Shown here: in pieces, positions 16,633 through 24,509 of the stretch | Position numbering within the stretch: the first letter of the stretch is position 1 | Layout of the letters: every line of letters starts with the position of its first letter | Notes under the pieces: model-generated | Database searches by the model: none | Told to the model about the DNA's origin: nothing | Seen by the model: only the letters and a program-made list of their open reading frames with translations | Made by a program: the position numbers and the translations under genes | Source of the DNA: Bacilli bacterium | GTDB lineage: Bacteria; Bacillota_I; Bacilli_A; RF39; UBA660 | Direction of reading: 5' to 3' | NCBI GenBank assembly: GCA_017511805.1 | Contig: JAFWJA010000015.1 | Coordinates: forward strand, 191,098-255,097 | DNA: 64,000 bases

Positions 16633-18939
16633 ATGATGTTAAAAACTAAATTACCAGTTATAGTTTTAAGAAACATGATACTCTTACCTCAAGGTGAAAT
16701 TAAACTTGAAATTCAGGAAGAACAAGATAAGACTATTATTTATAACGCGATTAATAACCATAATGGTTATGTCTTACTGTCAACTCCTAAATATGCTACT
16801 TTAGATATGCAAAAAGAAGATTTACCTATGTATGGAATTATAGGTAAGATAAGTAGTAATTTTGAACTTCCTAATGGTAATATTAGAATTACTCTTTTAG
16901 GAATTAATAGAGCGCATGTATTTGAATATTTAGATCAAGATAATATTATATTAGATGCTATTATAGGACCAGTTCAAATAGAAGATCAGGATGAAGAATT
17001 AGAAGAAGCTAAAGTAAGAGTATTAAAAGAATGCTTTTCTGATTATGTAGCAATAGTTCCTAATCTATCTAATTATTTAATAACTAAAATAAATGAAGAA
17101 AAATCGTTAGAAACATTAACTGATATTATAGTAAATGTACTACCTTTAAAATTTGAAGATAAATATGTTTTTATAGGTGAAAAGAGTGCTAGTTTTAGAG
17201 CGGACTATCTTATTAAACTATTAAAGAAAGAAAAAAATGTAGGTTATATAGAAAAAGATATAGAAGAACAACTTAAGATAGAAATGGATGAACAACAAAG
17301 AGAATATGTTTTAAGAGAAAAGTTAAAGGTAATAAAAAAAGAACTACATGAAGATGATACAAAAGAAAATGAAATAGAAGAATTAAGAGATAAGATAAAT
17401 AAATTAAAAGCACCAAAAGAAATAAAAGAAAAATTATTAAAAGAATTAAATAAGTATGAGAATATACCTATATCTTCTCCAGAAGTAACAATATGTAAGA
17501 ACTATATAGATACAATGTTATCTCTTCCTTGGAATATATATACTAAAGATGAAGTAGATTTAGATAAGTGTGAACAAATACTTAATGAATCACATTTTGG
17601 TCTAGATAAAATAAAAGAAAGAGTTATTGAATATATTGCAGTTAAAAAAATGACTAAAGAAGATAATGCACCAATTCTATGTCTAGTTGGTCCTCCTGGA
17701 GTAGGTAAAACAACACTTGCTTTTTCTATTGCAAAAGCTCTTAATAAAAACTTTGTAAAAATATCTGTGGGAGGTGTTTCTGATGAATCAGAAATAGTTG
17801 GTCATAGAAGAACTTATGTAGGAGCAGAACCTGGTAGAATTATTAATACAATGATTAAAGCTAAAAGTTCTAATCCATTATTCTTAATAGATGAAATAGA
17901 TAAAATGACTAAGGGTTATAATGGAGATCCTGAAAGTGCTATGTTAGAGGTATTAGATAGAGAACAAAATCAATTCTTTACAGACAATTTCTTAGAAGAA
18001 CCATTTGATTTATCTAAAGTTACATTTGTATTAACTGCAAATGATAAAAATGAAATACCTTATCCATTACTAGATAGATTAGAAATAATAGAACTATCTA
18101 GTTATACTGAATTTGAAAAATTACATATTGTTAGATCTCATATGTTTGATAATTTATTAAAAGACCATGGTCTTACTAAAGATAACATTGAGATAGATGA
18201 TGATATGATTATATATATTATAGAAAATTATACTAAAGAAGCAGGAGTTAGAGAACTAGAACGTGTACTTAGCAAAATAATGAGAAAAGTAACTAGAAAA
18301 GTATTAACTGATAAAAATATAAAAATAGTTATAACTAAAGATAATATTAATGAATATTTAGGTAAAGAAAAATACCATTTTATAACTAATAGTAAGAATC
18401 CAGTTGGAGTAGTAAATGGACTTGCTTATACACCATTTGGAGGTGTTATATTACCTATAGAAGTATCTTTCTATAAAGGTACTGGGAATATAGTTTTAAC
18501 TGGTAGTTTAGGTGATGTAATGGTAGAAAGTGCTAAGATAGCACTAGGTTATGTTAAAAGTAATAAAAAACTATTTAACTTAGATGATGATTTCTTTACT
18601 AAAAATGATATACATATAAATGCATATGAAGGAGCTGTTCCAAAAGATGGACCATCTGCTGGTACTGCATTAACAAGTGCAATTATTAGTGCTTTAACTA
18701 ATAAAACAGTATCTAATAAAATTGCAATGACTGGTGAAATATCATTAAAAGGAAATATTTTACCAATCGGAGGTTTAAGAGAGAAAACAATCGGGGCATA
18801 TAATTCTAAAGTAGATAAAATATTTATTCCAAAAGAAAATGAAAAAGATTTAGATGATATACCTGAAGAAATAAAAGATAATATAAAAATAGTTTTAGTT
18901 GAAAAATATGATGAAATATTTAAACAGCTATTTAAATAA
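16633..18939 (+). CDS. lon: ATP-dependent protease Lon
   Basis: Encodes 768 residues. The N-terminal Lon substrate domain (KLPVIVLRNMILLPQGEI) leads into a coiled coil. The AAA+ module follows, with Walker A GPPGVGKTT (about 354-362) and Walker B LFLIDEIDK. The S16 protease domain has catalytic Ser in KDGPSAGTAL and Lys in the GGLREKTIGAYNSK segment. Lon degrades misfolded and regulatory proteins in the cytoplasm. AGGAGGTGA precedes two adjacent ATGs, at 16633 and 16636; spacing slightly favours the second. In B. subtilis lonA lies close to the hem-spoVID-ysxE-valS region, as here. Confidence 0.96.
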   Translation: MMLKTKLPVIVLRNMILLPQGEIKLEIQEEQDKTIIYNAINNHNGYVLLSTPKYATLDMQKEDLPMYGIIGKISSNFELPNGNIRITLLGINRAHVFEYLDQDNIILDAIIGPVQIEDQDEELEEAKVRVLKECFSDYVAIVPNLSNYLITKINEEKSLETLTDIIVNVLPLKFEDKYVFIGEKSASFRADYLIKLLKKEKNVGYIEKDIEEQLKIEMDEQQREYVLREKLKVIKKELHEDDTKENEIEELRDKINKLKAPKEIKEKLLKELNKYENIPISSPEVTICKNYIDTMLSLPWNIYTKDEVDLDKCEQILNESHFGLDKIKERVIEYIAVKKMTKEDNAPILCLVGPPGVGKTTLAFSIAKALNKNFVKISVGGVSDESEIVGHRRTYVGAEPGRIINTMIKAKSSNPLFLIDEIDKMTKGYNGDPESAMLEVLDREQNQFFTDNFLEEPFDLSKVTFVLTANDKNEIPYPLLDRLEIIELSSYTEFEKLHIVRSHMFDNLLKDHGLTKDNIEIDDDMIIYIIENYTKEAGVRELERVLSKIMRKVTRKVLTDKNIKIVITKDNINEYLGKEKYHFITNSKNPVGVVNGLAYTPFGGVILPIEVSFYKGTGNIVLTGSLGDVMVESAKIALGYVKSNKKLFNLDDDFFTKNDIHINAYEGAVPKDGPSAGTALTSAIISALTNKTVSNKIAMTGEISLKGNILPIGGLREKTIGAYNSKVDKIFIPKENEKDLDDIPEEIKDNIKIVLVEKYDEIFKQLFK

Positions 18940-18965
18940 AGAGTTCTAATTTAGAACTCTTTTTA
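18940..18965 (+). terminator. Rho-independent terminator after lon
   Basis: AGAGTTCTA (18940-18948) pairs with TAGAACTCT (18952-18960), followed by T residues. Confidence 0.85.
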
Positions 18966-18988
18966 ATATTATTTACTAGGAGGCATAT

Positions 18989-19579
18989 ATGAAAAAAATA
19001 ATACCATTTTCAAAAGATATTGTATTTAATACTAATATAGAAGAAATAAATAGTATTTCTTTAGAACATAATTTAAAACTAGTTAACGATAATGAATTAA
19101 CAGGTGAATTTATTATATCAGGTGATTATAAAGAGAGTAATAATGTACTAAATAATGAACCATTTATTTATAATATTCCATTTAATATAGTTTTAGATAA
19201 TAAATATAGTTCAGATAATCTAAAACTAGATATTGATAACTTTGAATATGATTTAGTTTCTTATAATACTATTAATATAAATATTTCTATATCTTTAGAT
19301 GGAATAGAAGAGATAAAAGAAGAACCAGTTATTGAAGTTATTGATGAAGAACCTGTTTTTAAAGAAGAACCAGTTAAAGAAGAAGTAACTTCAGTGTTTG
19401 ATAATTTTGATGATACAGATGATACATATGTTAATTATAATGTTCATATTTATAGAGAAAAAGATGAAATAAATGAAATAATAAAAAAATATAATACTTC
19501 AAAAGAAGAATTAGAAGAATATAATGATCTATCTAATATTACCTTAGGTTCTAAAATAATAATACCAGGTAATGAATAA
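18989..19579 (+). CDS. spoVID: SpoVID-like spore coat morphogenesis protein with LysM
   Basis: Encodes 196 residues, much shorter than B. subtilis SpoVID (about 575). Residues 1-110 are beta-rich and resemble the N-terminal domain that SpoVID shares with SipL. A Glu/Pro-rich linker (about 110-145) contains repeated EEPV units. The C-terminal 45 residues form a LysM module (NYNVHIYREKDEINEIIKKY, ending GSKIIIPGNE). In spore formers SpoVID guides coat encasement around the forespore. The assignment rests on domain order plus its neighbour, a YsxE-like gene; spoVID-ysxE-valS is the B. subtilis order. It overlaps the next gene by eight bases. Confidence 0.72.
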   Translation: MKKIIPFSKDIVFNTNIEEINSISLEHNLKLVNDNELTGEFIISGDYKESNNVLNNEPFIYNIPFNIVLDNKYSSDNLKLDIDNFEYDLVSYNTININISISLDGIEEIKEEPVIEVIDEEPVFKEEPVKEEVTSVFDNFDDTDDTYVNYNVHIYREKDEINEIIKKYNTSKEELEEYNDLSNITLGSKIIIPGNE

Positions 19580-20462
19580 TTATAAGAATTTAATAATTAA
19601 AAACGACCTAAAGGTTAATAAAGTTACTATTAAAGGAAATATAACTATTATTAGTACACCTTTAGGTCAATTTGTTTTAAAAAAAAATAAAAATATAAAT
19701 ATATATAATTATTTATTATCAAGAGGATTTAATTATTTACCTAAGATTATTGATTATGATAGTGATTATGTTTTATATGAATATTTGGATGAAATTAAAT
19801 ATGATAATAATGAAAAAGCAAGAGATTATATTAAACTACTTGCGTTACTTCATAATAAAACCTCATATTTTATGGAAGATGATTATAATAAGATATATGA
19901 TGATATTAAAACAAAGTTATTAGATTTAAATAAGTACTATAATTATATGATTGATAATATGGATAAAAAAGAGTATTTATCTCCAAATGAATATCTTTTA
20001 ACTAGAAATATTAGTTTGATCTTATCATCTATTAATTATTGCTTAAATGAATTAGATATAATTAAAGAACTAACTTTAAATAAAAAAAGAGTAGTAACTA
20101 ATTATAATAATGATTTAAATACTATGATTAAAACTATTGATAATATGTATCTTACTTCACTTGATAATGTAATTGTAGATAGTCCTATAATTGATTTACT
20201 TAATTTCTATAATAGTTATTATGATGAATTGGATTTTGAATCTTTATTTTTATATTATGAAAAAATATTTCCACTATTAGAAGAAGAAAAAATACTTTTA
20301 TCTATTTTAATATCTATGCCAGATAAAATAATAGTTACAAACTCTATTGAAAATATATCTGATATTAAAAAAAGTATAGATAAATTAAATAAGAGTCTTG
20401 ATATCCTAAATTCTAAAAAAGAAAAAGAAACTAGTACACATAAGAGTAAAGATAATAAATAA
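19572..20462 (+). CDS. ysxE: YsxE/CotS-like spore coat kinase-fold protein
   Basis: Encodes 296 residues. The sequence suggests a kinase-like (CotS/aminoglycoside phosphotransferase) fold: a short N-lobe with GQFVLKK, a hinge near YVLYEYL, and helical C-lobe segments (LALLHNKTSYF). The classical HxDxxxxN catalytic motif is not obvious; TNYNNDLNTM is at the corresponding place, so activity is uncertain. Linkage to the SpoVID-like gene (eight-base overlap) supports the YsxE call. The Ser/Lys-rich tail is low complexity. A small antisense ORF overlaps its 3' end. Confidence 0.65.
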   Translation: MNNYKNLIIKNDLKVNKVTIKGNITIISTPLGQFVLKKNKNINIYNYLLSRGFNYLPKIIDYDSDYVLYEYLDEIKYDNNEKARDYIKLLALLHNKTSYFMEDDYNKIYDDIKTKLLDLNKYYNYMIDNMDKKEYLSPNEYLLTRNISLILSSINYCLNELDIIKELTLNKKRVVTNYNNDLNTMIKTIDNMYLTSLDNVIVDSPIIDLLNFYNSYYDELDFESLFLYYEKIFPLLEEEKILLSILISMPDKIIVTNSIENISDIKKSIDKLNKSLDILNSKKEKETSTHKSKDNK

Positions 20463-20600
20463 TAAAAATGCATTTACTTGAGTTGTAATAAATAATAATA
20501 CTATTATTTGATAAAAAAGAATTATTAAAAAAGAAATAGCTAATAAAAATAAAATCATTTTTTTAGTATTTCTAAGTAGATAACATAAAAAGTTATTCAT
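20406..20600 (-). CDS. Small membrane protein, 64 residues
   Basis: On the minus strand, with an AGGTGAT ribosome binding site four bases before the ATG. The protein is almost entirely hydrophobic after a basic N-terminus, with about two membrane helices and an FFFFF run near the end. Upstream on the minus strand CATATTATA (20615-20623) resembles a mother-cell sigma -10 (CATAnnnTA), though no good -35 is seen. It overlaps the ysxE 3' end by 57 bases in antisense. It could be a small sporulation membrane protein, or a chance frame in AT-rich DNA; the ribosome binding site favours a real gene. Confidence 0.4.
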   Translation of the reverse strand: MNNFLCYLLRNTKKMILFLLAISFLIILFYQIIVLLFITTQVNAFLLFIIFTLMCTSFFFFFRI

Positions 20601-20687
20601 ACAATCACCTAGTTTATAATATGCATATTTTACACTTTTGATATACTTTAATTCTTTTTTATGATATATTTATAATAGGGTGAGGAT

Positions 20688-21251
20688 ATGAAGAAAGTAA
20701 TAGTATTTGTTCTATTGTTATTAATATTCCCTGTTGTTACCGAAGCAAAGGATAAAGTAAAACTATCTAAATGTGTTGATGGTGATACAGCTAGATTTAT
20801 ATTAAATGATAAAGAAATAAAGGTTAGGTTTTTAGGTATTAATGCTCCTGAAATAGCATCTTCTACTAAGGAAGCTGAACCATATGCTGATAAAGCTAAA
20901 GATTATGTTTGTAATAAGTTAAAGAAGGCTGAAAAGATAGAATTAGAGTATGAACCAAATACTGATAAACAAGATAAGTATGATAGATATTTAGCATATA
21001 TATTTGTAGATGGTAAATTATTAGAAGAAGAAATCTTAAAAAAAGGATATGCTGAAGTAAAATACGCAAATAAAGATTTTAAGTATTACGAAACTATGAT
21101 AAAAGCTGAAGAAAAGGCTAAAAAAAATAAAGTTGGAATATATTCAGAAAAGGATGAAGATGAAGAAGCATTCTTTAGTTCTTTGTTTAAACATATAAAA
21201 AAGAATGTAAAAAAAGTTTTTAGTAATATTTTTGAAGAAATTTTTAATTAA
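20688..21251 (+). CDS. Secreted thermonuclease (SNase-like)
   Basis: Encodes 187 residues. A signal peptide (about 1-20, MKKVIVFVLLLLIFPVVTEA) precedes a staphylococcal-nuclease-fold domain: KCVDGDTARF, VRFLGINAPE and DKYDRYLAYIF supply the conserved Asp, Arg and Glu positions. The Asp usually found in the ID(A/T)PE motif is Asn here, a change also present in some active homologues. Extracellular DNA/RNA degradation is the likely role. The C-terminal 40 residues add a Lys-rich amphipathic tail. It has its own ribosome binding site (GGGTGAGG) and terminator. Confidence 0.88.
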   Translation: MKKVIVFVLLLLIFPVVTEAKDKVKLSKCVDGDTARFILNDKEIKVRFLGINAPEIASSTKEAEPYADKAKDYVCNKLKKAEKIELEYEPNTDKQDKYDRYLAYIFVDGKLLEEEILKKGYAEVKYANKDFKYYETMIKAEEKAKKNKVGIYSEKDEDEEAFFSSLFKHIKKNVKKVFSNIFEEIFN

Positions 21252-21266
21252 TTTCTTCTATTTTTT
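21234..21266 (+). terminator. Rho-independent terminator after the nuclease gene
   Basis: GAAGAAATT (21234-21242) pairs with AATTTCTTC (21250-21258), then a T-rich run. The stem overlaps the last codons of the gene. Confidence 0.75.
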
Positions 21267-21274
21267 CTTAATTA

Positions 21275-21283
21275 TGATATAAT
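21275..21283 (+). promoter_or_regulatory. Extended -10 promoter
   Basis: TGATATAAT ends at 21283, seven bases before the AAGGTGATAA ribosome binding site. The leader would be about 13 bases. Confidence 0.55.
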
Positions 21284-21302
21284 TGAAATCAAGGTGATAA
21301 TT

Positions 21303-23534
21303 GTGATTAAAAATTTTATAAATAATATAAAATTAACTAAATTATCATATTTGCTTGAAATAATTGAAGTTAGGGATTTTAAAAGCAAAATTCGTGCATT
21401 TAACAAAATCAAAAGAATGAAGATTACTAAAGAAATGGGACTAATGATATTAGATGATTCAAACTTTGATCATCCTGATGATTTTAGTGATTTTAATATC
21501 AGTCTATCTCTTATTTCTTTAGTTTTTAATGAGTATTATGATGAATATTCAGATAAGATAAAAGAAATCTTTCCTAAACTAACTAATGAAAGTAAGTATG
21601 AAGTAGCTAATTTACTTGCTTGTACTAACAATGAAAGTGCTATTAAACTATATAAAAAGCTAGTATTAAAATACTTTACTAATATGGATAATATACCAAT
21701 AGGTAATTTATCTACTGATGTAAATAATTATTCATTGCTATTTCCAGATTTATTTAAGACTTTTAATTTTGATATTAAAAGAAACAATGTAATATTATTA
21801 TTTAATGATTTTTTATCAGCGGGTGTTGTTCTTGAAAAGGACATAAAAAAGAATAAAAAGATTCTACAAAATGCAGTAATTGATATATTTAAACAAGGCA
21901 GTAATTTTAAATTTGCTAAAAATGAAAATCATATGCAAAATAAAGAATATATCAATCTTAGAATATTCTTAGAATCAGCAATTAATATTGAATTTTATGT
22001 TACAGGTAAAAATACTCAAACATATTTAGATAAGTTATATAAAAAGAAAGATAATCAATTAAAACTATTTATACTTGATAACTATGTAAGAAGAGATAAG
22101 AATATATCTAAATTTAGTTTTAATACTATCGCAAAAGATGAACTAAGTAGATATCCTTTATTTTCATTCTTAAATTATTATAATTTAAGTAGATTAATGC
22201 CTAAAAAATATAATAATAATATAGAATTAGGTAAATCAGATTTATTTATAAATTACAGTATTAGTAATAATTATAACTTTATTCCTCAAGATATGGAATT
22301 TGTTAAAGAGATGGAATATGATGGTTATAAATATTACTTCTATAAATTTAAATCTAATTATAATTATTATGAAGAAGTACAAGATCCAGCAACTGACTAT
22401 ATACTTAAAAATGTTGAAGTAGATAGATCTTTAATTGAAAATACATATACTGAGTATCTAGGTATGTCTGGAGGTTATAATAAAGATATAGATCCATCTA
22501 TAATAGAAAATAACGTAGAATTTAAAGTTGTTAAGATAGATAAAGATATAGATTTATTAATTAATGAATTATTACCTAAGAAGAAGGGTATTCTTCCTAT
22601 TATTACTAAAAAGGAAGAAATAGTAGAACCTGAAGAAATAAAAGAAGAAGAAGAAGTTAAAGAAACTAAAAAGAAAAAACAAATACAAGATGTAGAAGAC
22701 AAAGAGTTAATTAAAGAAACTACTAAAGTATCTTTATTTGCTAGATTAAAGAATAAGTTTAAAAAGAAAGAAAAAGTTGAAAAAGCAAAACCTGTTAAAG
22801 AGAAAAAGGTTAAAGAAAAGGTAGTTGAAGTACAAACTCCTGAAGAAGAAAAAGTAGAGAAAGAATTAAATCTATTCTTTAAAATAATAAAAAAGATTTT
22901 CTGTATCAATACTTTTTTAGTAACTATATTCATATTATTTATTGTATGCTGTACAGTATTAGTTTTATATGTTTTAGATATAGATGTATTTGGAATAAAA
23001 AATAGTAATAAATATGCAGTAGAAAATGTTGTTAAGAGTAAAATAGATTCAGATAAATATATTGAATTAGCATATAATGATATATTTAATAAAGAACAAA
23101 ATGAATATTATGTCTTATTCTATAAGAAATCAGAATCAAGTGAATATCATACATATATTAATGAATTAATAGAAAATAATTATACAATATATTATGTAGA
23201 TTTAAATATTGAATATAATAACGCTATATTTCAAGGAAATGAAACTGGTTTTGTTATTAAAGATGAAACATTATTAAAAGTGAAAGATAAAGAATATGCT
23301 TTTTATGTTGTTGGTAAAAAGAGTATCTTAAGAGAATTTGAAGATTATATTGATGCTTTAGAAGAAAAGAAAGAAAAAGAAAATCTAAAATCTGAAGAAG
23401 AAAAGAAATTAGAATCTAAAAAGAAAGCAGCAGAAAAAGCAAAAGAAATTGAAGAAAAAAATAAAAAAGAATTAGAAGAAAAGCAAAAGCTAGAAGAAGA
23501 TAAAAAGGCTGAAGAAGAAAGCAAGGAAGAATAA
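21303..23534 (+). CDS. Membrane protein with helical N-terminal region and Cys-less thioredoxin-like outer domain
   Basis: Encodes 743 residues from the GTG at 21303; the GTG at 21294 is inside the ribosome binding site. Residues 1 to about 420 are alpha-rich cytoplasmic sequence of unknown family. Residues about 430-540 are a Lys/Glu/Val linker. A single membrane helix follows (about 545-570). The outer part contains NEYYVLFYKKSESSEYHTYI, then IYYVDL and a strand-helix end, which resembles a thioredoxin fold in which the CxxC site is replaced by Ser/Glu. The C-terminal 80 residues are Lys/Glu coiled coil. Function unknown. Confidence 0.65.
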   Translation: MIKNFINNIKLTKLSYLLEIIEVRDFKSKIRAFNKIKRMKITKEMGLMILDDSNFDHPDDFSDFNISLSLISLVFNEYYDEYSDKIKEIFPKLTNESKYEVANLLACTNNESAIKLYKKLVLKYFTNMDNIPIGNLSTDVNNYSLLFPDLFKTFNFDIKRNNVILLFNDFLSAGVVLEKDIKKNKKILQNAVIDIFKQGSNFKFAKNENHMQNKEYINLRIFLESAINIEFYVTGKNTQTYLDKLYKKKDNQLKLFILDNYVRRDKNISKFSFNTIAKDELSRYPLFSFLNYYNLSRLMPKKYNNNIELGKSDLFINYSISNNYNFIPQDMEFVKEMEYDGYKYYFYKFKSNYNYYEEVQDPATDYILKNVEVDRSLIENTYTEYLGMSGGYNKDIDPSIIENNVEFKVVKIDKDIDLLINELLPKKKGILPIITKKEEIVEPEEIKEEEEVKETKKKKQIQDVEDKELIKETTKVSLFARLKNKFKKKEKVEKAKPVKEKKVKEKVVEVQTPEEEKVEKELNLFFKIIKKIFCINTFLVTIFILFIVCCTVLVLYVLDIDVFGIKNSNKYAVENVVKSKIDSDKYIELAYNDIFNKEQNEYYVLFYKKSESSEYHTYINELIENNYTIYYVDLNIEYNNAIFQGNETGFVIKDETLLKVKDKEYAFYVVGKKSILREFEDYIDALEEKKEKENLKSEEEKKLESKKKAAEKAKEIEEKNKKELEEKQKLEEDKKAEEESKEE

Positions 23535-23547
23535 CTTGCTTTTTTAT
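23518..23547 (+). terminator. Rho-independent terminator
   Basis: AAAGCAAG (23518-23525) pairs with CTTGCTTT (23535-23542), followed by T. Confidence 0.8.
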
Positions 23548-23565
23548 TTTATTTGATATATAATT

Positions 23566-23785
23566 TATTCATAAACGTTGAGAAAGAGGAGTAAAATAAC
23601 TAATTATTATAGAGAGTCTATGTTTGGTGTAAATAGATATAATTATTATTTGAAGGTAGCTTTTGAGTTTAATATCTAAGTAAATAGGATGTTACGTTAT
23701 ACGCGTTAAGTATTAAGAGCATAGTATATCTATGAAGTAAGGTGGTACCGCCGTATTGGTCCTTACATCATAGATATTTTTTTAT
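23566..23785 (+). promoter_or_regulatory. T-box leader, valine specifier (GUA)
   Basis: A TATAAT at 23559-23564 lies just upstream. The leader holds AGAGAGTC (23611-23618), specifier GTA (23656-23658) in the context TGAAG-GTA, and the T-box core AAGGTGGTACCGCC (23739-23752). A terminator pairs 23725-23734 with 23770-23779 and GTAAGG (23737-23742) with CCTTAC (23761-23766), followed by seven T. It should sense uncharged tRNA-Val and control the HD gene and valS. It closely resembles the Ala T-box at 2.6 kb. Confidence 0.93.
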
Positions 23786-23801
23786 TTATAGGAGGATAAA
23801 A

Positions 23802-24509
23802 ATGGATAAGGAGATTAAGTTTTTTGAAGATTATGTAAATAAATTTGATAAATCTATAGATAAGGTAATGTATAAGTATAAGCATACTTACCGAGTGGTG
23901 GGATTTGCTAAAGAAATTGCTAAATCATTAGATTTAGATGAAAAAGAATATAATAGAGCGGTCGTCTGTGCTTTATTTCATGATTTAGGTAGATTTGAAC
24001 AAGTTACTAATTATAATACATATATAGATAGAATATCTTTTGATCATGGTGATAGAGGATATGAAATATTAAAAGAAAATAATTATAATGATGAAATAGT
24101 TCAAAAAGCAGTTAAATATCATAATAAAAAAGATGTACCTGTTTTTGATGAACTAACTAATATGCATTGTAATATAGTTAGAGATGCTGATAAAATAGAT
24201 ATTATTATTGAAACTAGTAATTCAGTTAAAAATCCTAATGTTAGAATAGATGAACATGTTATTAATAATTTTAAGAATCATGAACTAGTAGCAAATGAAG
24301 CAGGAGATACTGATTTCTTATATGTAATTAGAGAAATAGCTTTCTTCTTTGATATAAATTATAAAAGATCAATGGAAATACTATTAGAACATGATTTATT
24401 AAATAAAAAATTAAATTTAATTAGAAGTGATATAAATAAAGATCAAGTTGATCTTATAGAAAAAGAATTAAAAAAGTATATAAAAGAAAGGTTTGATATA
24501 GAATGTTAG
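23802..24509 (+). CDS. HD-domain phosphohydrolase
   Basis: Encodes 235 residues from the ATG at 23802, which follows AGGAGG. A longer frame extends back into the T-box and is not coding. The HD motif pattern is H ([13 protein letters not shown]), then [10 protein letters not shown] with the HD pair, then H in KYHNKKD and D in VRDADKID. This fits a metal-dependent nucleotide phosphohydrolase; the substrate is unknown. It shares the Val T-box with valS and overlaps it by seven bases. The HD gene itself has no obvious link to valine. Confidence 0.85.
   Translation: MDKEIKFFEDYVNKFDKSIDKVMYKYKHTYRVVGFAKEIAKSLDLDEKEYNRAVVCALFHDLGRFEQVTNYNTYIDRISFDHGDRGYEILKENNYNDEIVQKAVKYHNKKDVPVFDELTNMHCNIVRDADKIDIIIETSNSVKNPNVRIDEHVINNFKNHELVANEAGDTDFLYVIREIAFFFDINYKRSMEILLEHDLLNKKLNLIRSDINKDQVDLIEKELKKYIKERFDIEC

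Noticed and set aside
22475..22933. Minus-strand ORF of 152 residues, Ser/Phe-rich
   Set aside because: Mirror of the Lys/Glu linker of the 21303-23534 protein; no ribosome binding site and no family features.
23742..23801. N-terminal extension of the HD protein
   Set aside because: Codons fall in the T-box core and terminator; AGGAGG fixes the start at 23802.
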